Assembly (NCBI RefSeq): GCF_900104265.1
Contig: NZ_FNJJ01000018.1
Span: 1-64,000, forward strand
Length of the DNA stretch: 64,000 bases
Origin: Ectopseudomonas guguanensis
GTDB lineage: Bacteria > Pseudomonadota > Gammaproteobacteria > Pseudomonadales > Pseudomonadaceae
Direction: 5' to 3'
Within the stretch, counting starts at the first letter, position 1. Every line of letters starts with the position of its first letter. Under the pieces are notes generated by a model, which saw only the letters and a program-made list of their open reading frames with translations, was not told where the DNA came from and ran no database searches. This document shows, one piece after another, positions 8,276 through 16,812 of the stretch. The position numbers and the translations under genes were made by a program.

Positions 8276-9534
8276 AGCGCCGCCACCTGCTGGGGCTGAG
8301 CGCACTCGGACTGCTCGGCGGCTGGGCGCTGCGACCGGGCGATCACGGGCGCGAGCATGACGCCTACTTCGCCGTACTCAACCGGCACCTGCAGCGCGAC
8401 GGCGAGGGCGTGCCGACCCTGCTGCTCGACCTCGACCGGCTCGATGCCAATGCCGACCTGCTGGCGGCACGGTTGGCTGGTCGCCTCGAACTGCGCCTGG
8501 TCGCCAAGTCCCTGGCCAGCACCGGTCTGCTGGAGTATCTGGCCAAGCGCCTGCAAACCCAGCGCTTCATGGTCTTTCACCAGCCGCAACTCAATCGCCT
8601 GGCCAAAAGCTTTCCGCAGGCCGACCTGCTGCTGGGCAAGCCCATGCCGGTGGCCGCGGCACTGAATTTCTATCGCCAGCTGCCGCAACACCTGGGTTTC
8701 GCTCCCGACCGCCAGCTGACCTGGCTGATCGACAGCGAGCAACGCATGGCGCAGTACGCCGAACTGGCCAAGGCGTTGGGACGACCGCTGCGCATCGCGC
8801 TGGAGATCGACATCGGCCTGGAGCGCGGCGGCTTCGCCACACCACAGGCCCTGGCTCAGGCTATGCAGCAGCTTCACCAGCTACCAGGGCTGCAGCTGCA
8901 AGGGCTGATGGGGTACGACGTGCAGGTCGCCCACACCCCACCCTGGCAAGGCCAGGTCAAAGCATTTACCGCAGCCGACACACGCTATCGCCAGTTTATC
9001 GCCAGCGCCCAGGCGTTCAGCGCGCTATGGCCGACTAAACCGCTGTTAAATGGTGGCGGCAGCCTGACCTACCCGCTGCACAGCCAACAGCACAGCGCGC
9101 TCAATGAAGTCGCCATTGGTTCTGCCCTGCTCAAGCCCGCGGAGTTCGACACGCCCTTGCTGCAGGAACATCAGCCGGCACTGTGGATCGCCAGCCCGGT
9201 ACTCAAGGCGCTCGACGGCGCCCTGCCCTACCTGCAGTCGCTGCAGCCGCTGCTCGCAACCTGGAACCCCAACCGCCAGCACGCCTATTACCTCTACGGC
9301 GGTCGCTGGCCGGCGCAGCCCGTTTCACCGGCAGGTCTGGACTACGATGCGCTGTACGGCCGCAGCGCCAATCAGGAACGCCTGATCGGCAGCGCTGCCA
9401 CGCGCCTGACCGACCAAGACTGGGTATTTCTGCGCCCGGCGATCAGCGAAGGCCTGCTCGGTGATTTCAGCGAAATACGTCTACTACGCCGCGGCCAACT
9501 GGTCGGTCGCTGGAGCACAATGGGCAATGCCTGA
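8272..9534 (+). CDS. PLP-dependent fold-type III protein (alanine racemase N-domain/DSD1-like), exported
   Basis: A 420-residue protein. The N-terminus MKRRHLLGLSALGLLGGWAL carries a twin-arginine followed by a hydrophobic stretch, so Tat export or membrane anchoring is likely. The barrel domain follows with a D-amino-acid-enzyme layout: VPTLLLDLDRLDAN, then the presumed PLP lysine K79 in LVAKSLAS. The C-terminal region keeps a recognisable RPAISEGLL segment, but I do not see the His-x-Cys or His-x-Asp metal site of D-serine dehydratase/D-threonine aldolase relatives. The substrate is unknown; D-amino-acid turnover in the periplasm is an inference. Start codon overlaps the previous stop (ATGA). 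Confidence 0.72.
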   Translation: MKRRHLLGLSALGLLGGWALRPGDHGREHDAYFAVLNRHLQRDGEGVPTLLLDLDRLDANADLLAARLAGRLELRLVAKSLASTGLLEYLAKRLQTQRFMVFHQPQLNRLAKSFPQADLLLGKPMPVAAALNFYRQLPQHLGFAPDRQLTWLIDSEQRMAQYAELAKALGRPLRIALEIDIGLERGGFATPQALAQAMQQLHQLPGLQLQGLMGYDVQVAHTPPWQGQVKAFTAADTRYRQFIASAQAFSALWPTKPLLNGGGSLTYPLHSQQHSALNEVAIGSALLKPAEFDTPLLQEHQPALWIASPVLKALDGALPYLQSLQPLLATWNPNRQHAYYLYGGRWPAQPVSPAGLDYDALYGRSANQERLIGSAATRLTDQDWVFLRPAISEGLLGDFSEIRLLRRGQLVGRWSTMGNA

Positions 9535-9659
9535 AATTCCTCGGTAGCGAGGCCTCAGGCCGCTTGTATACTGGCCTTACGGCACTCTAGGCTTATGCCT
9601 CGCCTGGCGCCGAACGGGCGCTTCGCTCACCTCAACTTCCCGCCGACAAGGAAGCTCGC

Positions 9660-10631
9660 ATGAACCCACCGCGCTACAAGATAGTGTTCGACGGCCAACT
9701 GATGCCCGAGGCCTCGTTGGAAATGGTCAAGACAAACCTGGCCCGCCTGTTCAAGAGCGACCTTGCCCGAATAGACAGCCTGTTCAGCGGCACGCCGGTG
9801 GCGCTCAAGCGTGATCTGGGCGAAGGCGAGGCGGAGCAGTACCTCACCGCGCTGCAGAGGGCGGGAGCCAAGGTACGCAAGGAGCTGGATCAGGCCGCCA
9901 GCCTGAGCCTGGTGCCGACCGAGGCTGAAACCGTGCAGGCCGAGCAGGTCAAGCAGGCCGCTGCACCGCACATGACCTGCCCGAAATGCGGCCATGAACA
10001 AGCCAAGGCAGCGGAATGCTCGGCCTGCGGCATCATCATCGAGAAATACCTCGCGCGCCAGGCGCAACTGGCCGAAGCCGCTCCAGCTCCAGCAGCTGTC
10101 GCAACGGCCGCATCGCCCTATGCACCGCCCCAGGCGAATGTCGCCGAGCAGTTGCCGCAGTACTCCGAACTCAAGGTGCTCGGCGTCAGCGGCCGGATCG
10201 GTCGCGTGCGTTACCTGGGCTGGCTGATGGCGATGACGCTGTGTTTCATCCCGATCATGTTGATCGGTACCGGCATTGCCGCGATGTCCTCGACCCTGGC
10301 CATCCTGGCGCTGGGCATCGTCAGTATTGCCGCGGTGGTGATCGGTATCTTCATCGGCGTGCAGCGCCTGCATGACATCGGCTGGTCCGGCTGGTTGCTG
10401 CTGGTGCACCTGATCCCGGTGGTCGGCAGCGTGTTCGCCCTGCTGATGCTGATCATTCCGGGCACCCAAGGCGTCAACCGCTACGGCCCACCACCGCCCC
10501 CCAACAGCACCGCAGTGAAGATCCTGGCCTGGTTGTTCCTGCTGGTGCCAGTGACCGGCATCATCGCCGCCATCGCCCTGCCCCAGTACCAGGGGTACGT
10601 CGAGCGTGCCGCCGAATATCAGGAGCGGTAA
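9660..10631 (+). CDS. zinc-ribbon DUF805 membrane protein with pilin-like tail
   Basis: A 323-residue protein of unknown function. Residues 1-80 form a small soluble domain (starting MNPPRYKIVFDGQL), residues 107-123 a zinc ribbon with C107, C110, C120 and C123, then a Pro/Ala linker and a DUF805 membrane domain with about four helices (roughly 185-290). The last 40 residues contain another hydrophobic segment ending GIIAAIALPQYQGYVERA, which strongly resembles the N-terminus of type IV pilins but sits at the C-terminus. It overlaps no gene; the SDR follows after 10 bases. Confidence 0.8.
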   Translation: MNPPRYKIVFDGQLMPEASLEMVKTNLARLFKSDLARIDSLFSGTPVALKRDLGEGEAEQYLTALQRAGAKVRKELDQAASLSLVPTEAETVQAEQVKQAAAPHMTCPKCGHEQAKAAECSACGIIIEKYLARQAQLAEAAPAPAAVATAASPYAPPQANVAEQLPQYSELKVLGVSGRIGRVRYLGWLMAMTLCFIPIMLIGTGIAAMSSTLAILALGIVSIAAVVIGIFIGVQRLHDIGWSGWLLLVHLIPVVGSVFALLMLIIPGTQGVNRYGPPPPPNSTAVKILAWLFLLVPVTGIIAAIALPQYQGYVERAAEYQER

Positions 10632-10641
10632 CCCCTCTACC

Positions 10642-11439
10642 ATGCGCAGTTATGCATTGATCACCGGCGCCTCCAGCGGCATCGGCCTGGCCCTGGCCGA
10701 AGCCCTGGCGCGCCGGGGTCGCAATCTGATCCTGGTAGCACGCAGGCGTGACGCCCTAGAGAGCATCGCCTGCGAGTTGGCGCAGCGCTTCGGCGTCGAG
10801 GTGCTGTTTCGCCTGTGCGATCTGAGCGAGCCGCTGCAGCTGTCCGGCCTGTTACTGGAGCTGGAAGAAGGTCAGTGGCAGATCGACCTGCTGGTGAACA
10901 ATGCCGGCCTGGGTTGCGCCGGCCCGTTCCTCGAGCAGGACTGGAGTCGCGAACTGGAACAGCTGGAGGTCAACGTGCTGGCACTGACCCGACTGTGCCA
11001 TGCGCTTGGCCAGCGCATGGCCGAGCGAGGCGGCGGACAGATCCTCAACGTCGCCGCGGTGGCCGCCTTTCAACCAGGCCCCTGGATGAGCAGCTACTAC
11101 GCCAGCAAGGCCTATGTGCTGCACTTTTCCGAAGGCCTGCGCGAGGAGCTGAAAAGCCGCGGCGTGCGCGTGTCGGTGCTCTGCCCCGGGCCAACCCACA
11201 GCGCCTTCTTTCGCGCGGCGCAGATGGACGTCAGCCGTCTTGCCGGCAGCAAGCTGATGATGAGCGCCGAGGAGGTGGCGCTGATCACCGTGCGCGCGCT
11301 GGAAAAGAACCGCGCCATCATCATTCCCGGTTGGCGCAACCGCCTGCTGGCACTGAGCCCACGCCTGGGGCCACGCTGGCTGGTGCGCAAACTCAGCGGC
11401 CGCCTGACCCGTCCGTTCACCGGCGTCAGCCGGCGTTGA
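10642..11439 (+). CDS. short-chain dehydrogenase/reductase, DltE-like, catalytic Ser replaced
   Basis: A 265-residue Rossmann protein with the cofactor signature TGASSGIG at 8-15, NNAG at 86-89 and the YxxxK pair at Y152/K156. The catalytic serine that should lie 13 residues before the tyrosine is Ala139 (NVAAVAAFQPGP), so activity as a classical SDR is uncertain. The start was set at MRSYALITG; a longer frame starts inside the previous gene. It converges with the AAA ATPase gene, the two overlapping by 14 bases at their 3' ends. Confidence 0.85.
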   Translation: MRSYALITGASSGIGLALAEALARRGRNLILVARRRDALESIACELAQRFGVEVLFRLCDLSEPLQLSGLLLELEEGQWQIDLLVNNAGLGCAGPFLEQDWSRELEQLEVNVLALTRLCHALGQRMAERGGGQILNVAAVAAFQPGPWMSSYYASKAYVLHFSEGLREELKSRGVRVSVLCPGPTHSAFFRAAQMDVSRLAGSKLMMSAEEVALITVRALEKNRAIIIPGWRNRLLALSPRLGPRWLVRKLSGRLTRPFTGVSRR

Positions 11440-12910
11440 CCGTGCGCCCGTCGGCCCACTGGCGCAACGCCGTCAAACGCTCGGCCATCACTACAGACAA
11501 AGGCGCCGTGCTCTGCAGCGCACGCAGCAGCAGAGCCTGATCGACCGCCTGTTGCTGCGCCTGCCCGGCGTACAGCGCGCTGACCACGGCCTGCTCGATC
11601 TCCGCACCGGAAAAACCCTCGCTGGCCGCGGCGAGCTGCGCCAGGTCGAAGCCGGCGGGCTCCAGTTCGCGGCGCTGCAGGTGTATTCGGAAGATATCGG
11701 CGCGCACCTCGGCATTAGGCAGATCGACGAAGAACAGCTCGTCGAAACGCCCCTTGCGCACCAGCTCAGGCGGCAGGCGGTCGATGGCATTGGCCGTGGC
11801 GACAACGAACACCGGCGCCTTGCGCTCGGCCATCCAGGTCAGCAGGGTGCCCAGTACACGCTGGCTCACGCCACCGTCATGGTCGCCACTGGCCAGGCCT
11901 TTCTCCACTTCGTCCATCCACAGCACGCAAGGCGCCATCTGTTCGGCCAGGCGCAACGCCTCGCGCAGGTTGCGCTCGGTCTCGCCGAAGAACTTGTTGT
12001 ACAGACAGGCAAAATCCAGGCGCAGCAGCGGCAGGCCCCAGAGACCGGCGACCGCCTTGGCCGCCAGGCTCTTGCCGCCGCCCTGCACGCCAACCAGCAT
12101 CACCCCCTTGGGTGCATCGATGCCCTTGCCTTCGAGAAAGCCGGCCTGACGCTCGGCCAGCCAGCGCTTGAGATTGAGCAGGCCGCCGACATCGGCAAAA
12201 CGTGCGGTGTCATATTCGAAGCTGAGCACGCCCTCCAGATCCAGCAGCTGGAACTTGGTCTTGTTCAGCTCGGGGATGTCTTCCTGGGTAATCGCCCCGT
12301 CATCGCAAATGACGTTGCGCGCCAGCGCACGCGCTTCGGCATGACTGAGGCCGCGCAGGTTCTTCACCACCTGCTGCAGGGTGCGGTTGTCGGTGCGCAC
12401 GCGTGAGCCGCGGTTACGCTCGCTCCAGCGCGTCGCCTCGTCACGCACGATGCTCAGCAGTTCATCCTCCGACGGCAGCGCCAGACTGAAGCGCGCCGCG
12501 TAACGCTGTACTTCGGCCGGCAGCTTGAGCGCATGCGACACCAGCACCAGCGTCGGCTTGTGCGCTGCCTCGTTCATGGCAATTTCCTTGAGCAGGCGCA
12601 CCAGCCGGGGGTTGTCATCGAGAAACGGATGCAGATCGCACATCACGTAGAGGTTCGGCTGCGGATCGGCCTTGATCATGCGCAACGCCGCTTCCGGTTC
12701 CAGGGTTGGCGACTCGTCGACCGGCGCGCCGCCGAAGCCCAGGCGCTGCAAGCCCTCGGTTACCGACCAGGTGTGCAGGCCAAGGCCGCGCCTGACCGCC
12801 AGGCCGGTCAGGGTTTCCAGCACGCGCATCTCGTCCCAGGACTCGATCACCACCAGCTTGACCTTGGAATCCAGCACCAGCCCCAGATCATGAATATCGT
12901 TCTTCAACAC
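11426..12910 (-). CDS. AAA ATPase, Ycf46-like
   Basis: A 494-residue protein. The first 220 residues are an alpha/beta region that binds no obvious ligand (LVVIESWDEMRVLETL near 19-34), followed by a single AAA module: Walker A GVQGGGKS at 274-281, Walker B VLWMDE with D333/E334, and sensor/arginine-finger segments (GLASGDHDGGVSQRVLGTLL, RKGRFDELFFVDLP). This layout matches the Ycf46 family first named in chloroplasts and cyanobacteria; its role in Pseudomonas is unknown. It is read leftward, divergent from the following gene. Confidence 0.85.
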   Translation of the reverse strand: MLKNDIHDLGLVLDSKVKLVVIESWDEMRVLETLTGLAVRRGLGLHTWSVTEGLQRLGFGGAPVDESPTLEPEAALRMIKADPQPNLYVMCDLHPFLDDNPRLVRLLKEIAMNEAAHKPTLVLVSHALKLPAEVQRYAARFSLALPSEDELLSIVRDEATRWSERNRGSRVRTDNRTLQQVVKNLRGLSHAEARALARNVICDDGAITQEDIPELNKTKFQLLDLEGVLSFEYDTARFADVGGLLNLKRWLAERQAGFLEGKGIDAPKGVMLVGVQGGGKSLAAKAVAGLWGLPLLRLDFACLYNKFFGETERNLREALRLAEQMAPCVLWMDEVEKGLASGDHDGGVSQRVLGTLLTWMAERKAPVFVVATANAIDRLPPELVRKGRFDELFFVDLPNAEVRADIFRIHLQRRELEPAGFDLAQLAAASEGFSGAEIEQAVVSALYAGQAQQQAVDQALLLRALQSTAPLSVVMAERLTALRQWADGRTVNAG

Positions 12911-13029
12911 CTGCTCCTTGTGAGGTTTGGCCAGTCAACCGTGCAGGGTTACTATCCGCGGTTTCGCAGAATCGGAGCTCACAGCATGGACCGTCTGAAC
13001 AGGCAGATCGTCGCCGCAGGTTTCGCGCC

Positions 13030-13866
13030 GTGCAAGTGCTGAACGCGCGCCGCGTCACAGCCGTCGTATCCATTGCCATCGCCACGGGTGCGCTGCTGGT
13101 GAACCGAGCGGCCGTCGCCATCGAGGCCATCAGCGATCCGCTATCCAGCGGCGGCCAGGGCCCTGAAATGGTGATTGTTGTGGCTGGCGAGTTCGCCATG
13201 GGCGATGCCAGCGGTCGCGGCAATGATAACGAGCGCCCGCCACGCACCATCGTTTTCGATCAGCCCTTCGCCATCGGTCGCTACGAAGTCACTTTTGCCG
13301 ACTGGCAGAAGTACGCCGAAGCGAACAAGTTGCCCATGCCCGATAACGAGGGTTGGGGCCTTTCGTCGCAGCGCCCGGTGATCCACGTGTCCTGGCGCGA
13401 TGCCCACGCCTATACGCAGTGGCTGTCGCGCGAGACCGGCGCGCGCTATCGCCTGCCGACCGAAGCCGAATGGGAGTATGCGGCGCGTGGCGGCAGCCAG
13501 AGCTACTACTGGTGGGGCGACGAACTCGACAGCAACGAGCAGGCACCGCGCGCGCATTGCCGCGGATGCGCCAGCTCGCGCCTGCTGCGCAACAAGACGG
13601 CAACCGTGGGCCAGTTTCCGCCCAATGGCTTCGGCCTGCATGACACCGCGGGCAATGTCTGGGAGTGGACGGCTTCAAGCTATACGCAGCGCTTCGACGG
13701 CAGCGAAACGCAGAGCGCCGGGCTGCTCGACAACAGCCCGCGAGTGGTGCGCGGCGGCGCCTGGAACAGCGGCCCGACCTACCTGCGCAGCAGCATGCGC
13801 GACCTAAAGCAGCCGCATCATCGCGACTATGCGCTGGGGTTTCGTGTGCTGCGCGAACTGCCCTGA
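13030..13866 (+). CDS. secreted formylglycine-generating-enzyme/SUMF1-fold protein
   Basis: A 278-residue protein with an N-terminal hydrophobic export signal (about 8-31) and a complete SUMF1/EgtB/PvdO-type domain: VAGEFAMGD, IGRYEVTFADWQKY, RLPTEAEWEYAARGG, GNVWEWTAS, RGGAWNSG and LGFRVLREL in the usual order. A CRGC motif (C177, C180) lies in the variable middle. Whether it is a formylglycine-forming oxidase, a PvdO-like oxidase or non-catalytic cannot be told. The start is a GTG; a very short frame beginning at the ATG at 12986 (18 codons) overlaps its start and may couple translation. No sulfatase gene is nearby. Confidence 0.78.
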   Translation: MQVLNARRVTAVVSIAIATGALLVNRAAVAIEAISDPLSSGGQGPEMVIVVAGEFAMGDASGRGNDNERPPRTIVFDQPFAIGRYEVTFADWQKYAEANKLPMPDNEGWGLSSQRPVIHVSWRDAHAYTQWLSRETGARYRLPTEAEWEYAARGGSQSYYWWGDELDSNEQAPRAHCRGCASSRLLRNKTATVGQFPPNGFGLHDTAGNVWEWTASSYTQRFDGSETQSAGLLDNSPRVVRGGAWNSGPTYLRSSMRDLKQPHHRDYALGFRVLRELP

Positions 13867-13927
13867 GCGCGGACGTCCCCCTCACTTTGCAGTAGACTAG
13901 CCGCGTAGTGTTTTTCGGAGGTGCCCC

Positions 13928-14575
13928 ATGGCCAGCGAACGCCAGTATTCCCCCGTCGACCGTCTGCTGCTGCAAGCCGATGCCGCGCTGCGTACCCTGC
14001 TGCCCTTCAGCGGCGCATCGGGCCGCCCTTCGCCGGCCATCGTGCAAAACGATACGGAACTGAGCAGCGAGGAATCACGCCATGTCGCCGGCCTGATGCG
14101 CATCAACCACACCGGCGAAGTCTGTGCCCAGGCGCTTTATCAGGGCCAGGCGCTGACGGCCAAGCTGCCGGAGGTGCGCAGCGCAATGGAACATGCCGCC
14201 GACGAGGAGATCGACCACCTGGCCTGGTGCGAGCAGCGCATTCGCGAGCTGGGCAGCCATCCCAGCGTGCTCAACCCCTTGTTCTACGGGCTGTCCTTCG
14301 GCGTGGGTGCGGTGGCCGGGCTGGTCAGTGATCGCGTCAGTCTGGGATTCGTCGCCGCCACCGAAGACCAGGTGTGCAAGCACCTGGATGAGCATCTGGA
14401 ACAACTGCCCGAGCATGACGCCAAGTCACGGGCCATCCTCGAACAGATGCGCATCGACGAGCAGCAGCACGCCAACAGCGCCCTGGCAGCGGGCGGCGTA
14501 CGCTTCCCGGCGCCGGTGAAGTTCGGCATGACCTTGCTGTCGAAGGTCATGACCAAGAGCACCTACCGCATCTGA
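13928..14575 (+). CDS. coq7: demethoxyubiquinone hydroxylase
   Basis: Hydroxylates 2-octaprenyl-3-methyl-6-methoxy-benzoquinol in ubiquinone synthesis; membrane-associated carboxylate-bridged di-iron enzyme. It has 215 residues with duplicated iron-ligand motifs: RINHTGEVCAQALY, DEEIDHLAWCEQRI, the central DEHLEQLPEHD and IDEQQHAN near the C-terminus. A good Shine-Dalgarno (CGGAGG) precedes the ATG. In PAO1, as I remember, speD lies downstream; here only a terminator separates it from the OsmC gene. Confidence 0.94.
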   Translation: MASERQYSPVDRLLLQADAALRTLLPFSGASGRPSPAIVQNDTELSSEESRHVAGLMRINHTGEVCAQALYQGQALTAKLPEVRSAMEHAADEEIDHLAWCEQRIRELGSHPSVLNPLFYGLSFGVGAVAGLVSDRVSLGFVAATEDQVCKHLDEHLEQLPEHDAKSRAILEQMRIDEQQHANSALAAGGVRFPAPVKFGMTLLSKVMTKSTYRI

Positions 14576-14580
14576 AACGA

Positions 14581-14606
14581 ACGAGGGCGCCAATCGGCGC
14601 CCTCGT
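14581..14606. terminator. bidirectional hairpin between convergent coq7 and OsmC genes
   Basis: Perfect 11-bp stem (ACGAGGGCGCC / GGCGCCCTCGT) with a 4-base loop placed between convergent stops. T-tracts are weak on both sides. Confidence 0.7.
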
Positions 14607-14621
14607 CGTCTCCAGCGAACC

Positions 14622-15044
14622 TCAGCCCAGTTCGACGATTTCGTAATCGTGGCTGATGTCCACACCGGCACGGCCGAGCATGATCGAGGCCGAGCAGTAC
14701 TTCTCTGCCGACAACTCCACCGCCCGCTTGACCTGGGCTTCCTTCAGCCCACGGCCCTTGACCACGAAATGCAGGTGGATCCTGGTGAACACCTTGGGCT
14801 CCTCGCCGGCGCGCTCGGCGTCGAGGAACACTTCGCAGCTTTCCACGGGCTGGCGCCCCTTGCGCAGAATGCTGACCACATCGAAGTTGCTGCAGCCGCC
14901 AAGGCCGATCAGCAGCATCTCCATCGGCCGAATGCCGAGGTTGCGACCGCCGGCATCGGGCGGACCGTCCATCACCACGGCATGGCCACTACCGGACTCG
15001 CCGAGGAACAGGGCTTCACCGGCCCACTGCACACGCGCTTTCAT
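14622..15044 (-). CDS. OsmC family protein
   Basis: A 140-residue protein of the OsmC/Ohr superfamily, thiol-dependent peroxidases or related proteins. The two redox cysteines fit the GGCSNFDVV segment and the KYCSASIML segment. The start at MKARVQWAG was used; a longer frame adds 14 residues lacking family similarity. It is divergent from vfr. Orthologous to PA0653 by remembered synteny. Confidence 0.9.
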   Translation of the reverse strand: MKARVQWAGEALFLGESGSGHAVVMDGPPDAGGRNLGIRPMEMLLIGLGGCSNFDVVSILRKGRQPVESCEVFLDAERAGEEPKVFTRIHLHFVVKGRGLKEAQVKRAVELSAEKYCSASIMLGRAGVDISHDYEIVELG

Positions 15045-15121
15045 CGATATTGGCTCCCAGAATGGAAAAGGCCGGCAGATTAGCACAGGCGAGCCAGGCT
15101 TCGATGTGGCCCGAATACGCT

Positions 15122-15150
15122 AAAGTTCCCCTGGGTTGTGTTACCCAGGT
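15122..15150. promoter_or_regulatory. possible CRP/Vfr-like half-palindrome upstream of vfr
   Basis: The sequence around TGTGTTACCCAGGTCGCA has a TGTG left arm and an imperfect right arm at roughly CRP spacing. Vfr is known to bind its own promoter in P. aeruginosa, which is why this was noted. The match is weak. Confidence 0.25.
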
Positions 15151-15278
15151 CGCAAAAACCTTTCTAGTCATCGCATGTCTGTTAAGCTGGCGCCGGAATG
15201 CTGGCACACTTGGCCGGATAACTAATAAGAAATTGCCGTTGGACAAAGGCCTTCACTTTTCATATTCGGGACTCGGGC

Positions 15279-15923
15279 ATGGTAGCTATTACCCTTACAC
15301 CTAAAATCAAGAACCTCGACAAGCTTCTTGCGCATTGTCATCGTCGTCGTTACACCTCCAAAAGCACCATCATCTACGCAGGCGATCGCTGCGAAACCCT
15401 GTTCTTCATCGTCAAGGGCTCGGTCACCATCCTCATCGAGGATGACGACGGCCGCGAAATGATCATCGCCTACCTCAATGCCGGCGACTTCTTCGGCGAG
15501 ATGGGCCTGTTCGAAAAGGAAGGCGCGGAGAAGGAACGCAGCGCCTGGGTTCGCGCCAAGACCGAATGCGAAGTGGCGGAAATCAGTTACGCCAAGTTCC
15601 GCGAACTGACCCAGCAAGACCCCGACATCCTCTTCGCCCTCGGCAGCCAGATGGCCGAGCGCCTGCGCAACACCACGCGCAAGGTCGGCGATCTGGCCTT
15701 CCTCGATGTCACCGGCCGCGTCGCCCGCACCCTGCTCGATCTGTGCAAACAGCCGGACGCCATGACCCATCCGGACGGCATGCAGATCAAGATCACCCGT
15801 CAGGAAATCGGTCGCATCGTCGGCTGCTCGCGGGAGATGGTCGGCCGCGTGCTCAAGTCCCTGGAGGAACAGGGCCTGGTGCACGTCAAGGGCAAGACCA
15901 TGGTGGTGTTCGGCACGCGCTGA
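15279..15923 (+). CDS. vfr: cAMP receptor protein Vfr
   Basis: Global cAMP-responsive regulator of virulence, type IV pili and quorum sensing in P. aeruginosa. It has 214 residues, with a cyclic-nucleotide pocket (GDFFGEMGLFEKEG, then RSAWVRAKTECEVAEIS) and a C-terminal winged helix with the recognition helix in EIGRIVGCSREMVGRVLKSL. Length and sequence order match CRP/Vfr exactly. It is followed by a strong terminator and converges with trpC. Confidence 0.95.
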   Translation: MVAITLTPKIKNLDKLLAHCHRRRYTSKSTIIYAGDRCETLFFIVKGSVTILIEDDDGREMIIAYLNAGDFFGEMGLFEKEGAEKERSAWVRAKTECEVAEISYAKFRELTQQDPDILFALGSQMAERLRNTTRKVGDLAFLDVTGRVARTLLDLCKQPDAMTHPDGMQIKITRQEIGRIVGCSREMVGRVLKSLEEQGLVHVKGKTMVVFGTR

Positions 15924-15936
15924 ACCAGCCCAAAAG

Positions 15937-15964
15937 AAAAAGCCGGCTTGATCGCCGGCTTTTT
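15937..15964. terminator. bidirectional terminator between vfr and trpC
   Basis: Stem AGCCGGC / GCCGGCT with a 6-base loop, A-tract on the left and T-tract on the right, so it can work for vfr (rightward) and the trp operon (leftward). Confidence 0.85.
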
Positions 15965-15972
15965 CATGCGTG

Positions 15973-16812
15973 CTATTCGGGGTCGCTGCCGACCACCGCA
16001 GCGCGGCCGCGCTCGGGAAAGAACAGGCGCTGCAATTCGCTACCCGGATTTTCCGCGCGCATGAACGCCTCGCCGACCAGGAAGGCGTAGACCTCGCTGA
16101 TCTCCATCAGCTCGACATCGGCGCGATTGAGAATGCCGCTCTCGGTCACCACCAGGCGGTCACGCGGAATGCGTGGCAGCAGGTCGAGGGTGGTTTCCAG
16201 GCTGACCTCGAAGGTGTGCAGGTTGCGATTGTTGATGCCCACCAATGGCGTATCCAGGGTCTGCAGCGCGCGCTCCAGCTCCTCGCCGTCATGCACCTCG
16301 ACCAGCACATCGAGGCCGACGTCCTTGGCCACCGAGGCCAGTTCGGCCATGCGCACGTCATCCAGACAGGACACGATCAGCAGCACACAGTCAGCCCCCA
16401 GGGCGCGTGCTTCTACGATCTGGTAGGGATCGACCATGAAATCCTTGCGGATTACCGGTAGCGCGCAGGCCGCGCGGGCCTGCTGCAGATACTGGTCGGC
16501 GCCTTGGAAGAAATCGATATCGGTGAGCACCGACAGGCAGGTGGCACCACCTGCCTCGTAGCTGCGGGCGATATCGGCCGGGACGAAGTCGGCGCGCAGC
16601 ACGCCCTTGCTCGGCGAGGCCTTCTTGATCTCGGCGATTACCGCTGGCTGCTTGCGCGCTGCCTGTTCCAGCAGGGCGCGGGCAAAGCCGCGCGGCGCAT
16701 CGGTGGCGCGGGCGGCCGCCTCGAGTTCGGCGAGGCTGACCTGGGCGCGGCGCGCGGCAACCTCCTCGAACTTACGGGTGACGATTTTCTCCAGTACGGT
16801 TGGCACGCTCAC
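15973..16812 (-). CDS. trpC: indole-3-glycerol phosphate synthase
   Basis: Converts CdRP to indole-3-glycerol phosphate in tryptophan synthesis. A 279-residue TIM barrel with the family N-terminus VLEKIVTRKFEEVAARR, PAVIAEIKKASPSKG (substrate-binding lysines), and LVGINNRNL. Monofunctional, as in other pseudomonads. Its start overlaps the trpD stop by 4 bases. Last gene of the leftward trpEGDC block. Confidence 0.97.
   Translation of the reverse strand: MSVPTVLEKIVTRKFEEVAARRAQVSLAELEAAARATDAPRGFARALLEQAARKQPAVIAEIKKASPSKGVLRADFVPADIARSYEAGGATCLSVLTDIDFFQGADQYLQQARAACALPVIRKDFMVDPYQIVEARALGADCVLLIVSCLDDVRMAELASVAKDVGLDVLVEVHDGEELERALQTLDTPLVGINNRNLHTFEVSLETTLDLLPRIPRDRLVVTESGILNRADVELMEISEVYAFLVGEAFMRAENPGSELQRLFFPERGRAAVVGSDPE

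Noticed and set aside
12986..13042. Short 18-codon frame MDRLNRQIVAAGFAPCKC as a gene
   Set aside because: Too short, overlaps the SUMF1-fold gene start, weak support; mentioned only as possible coupling.
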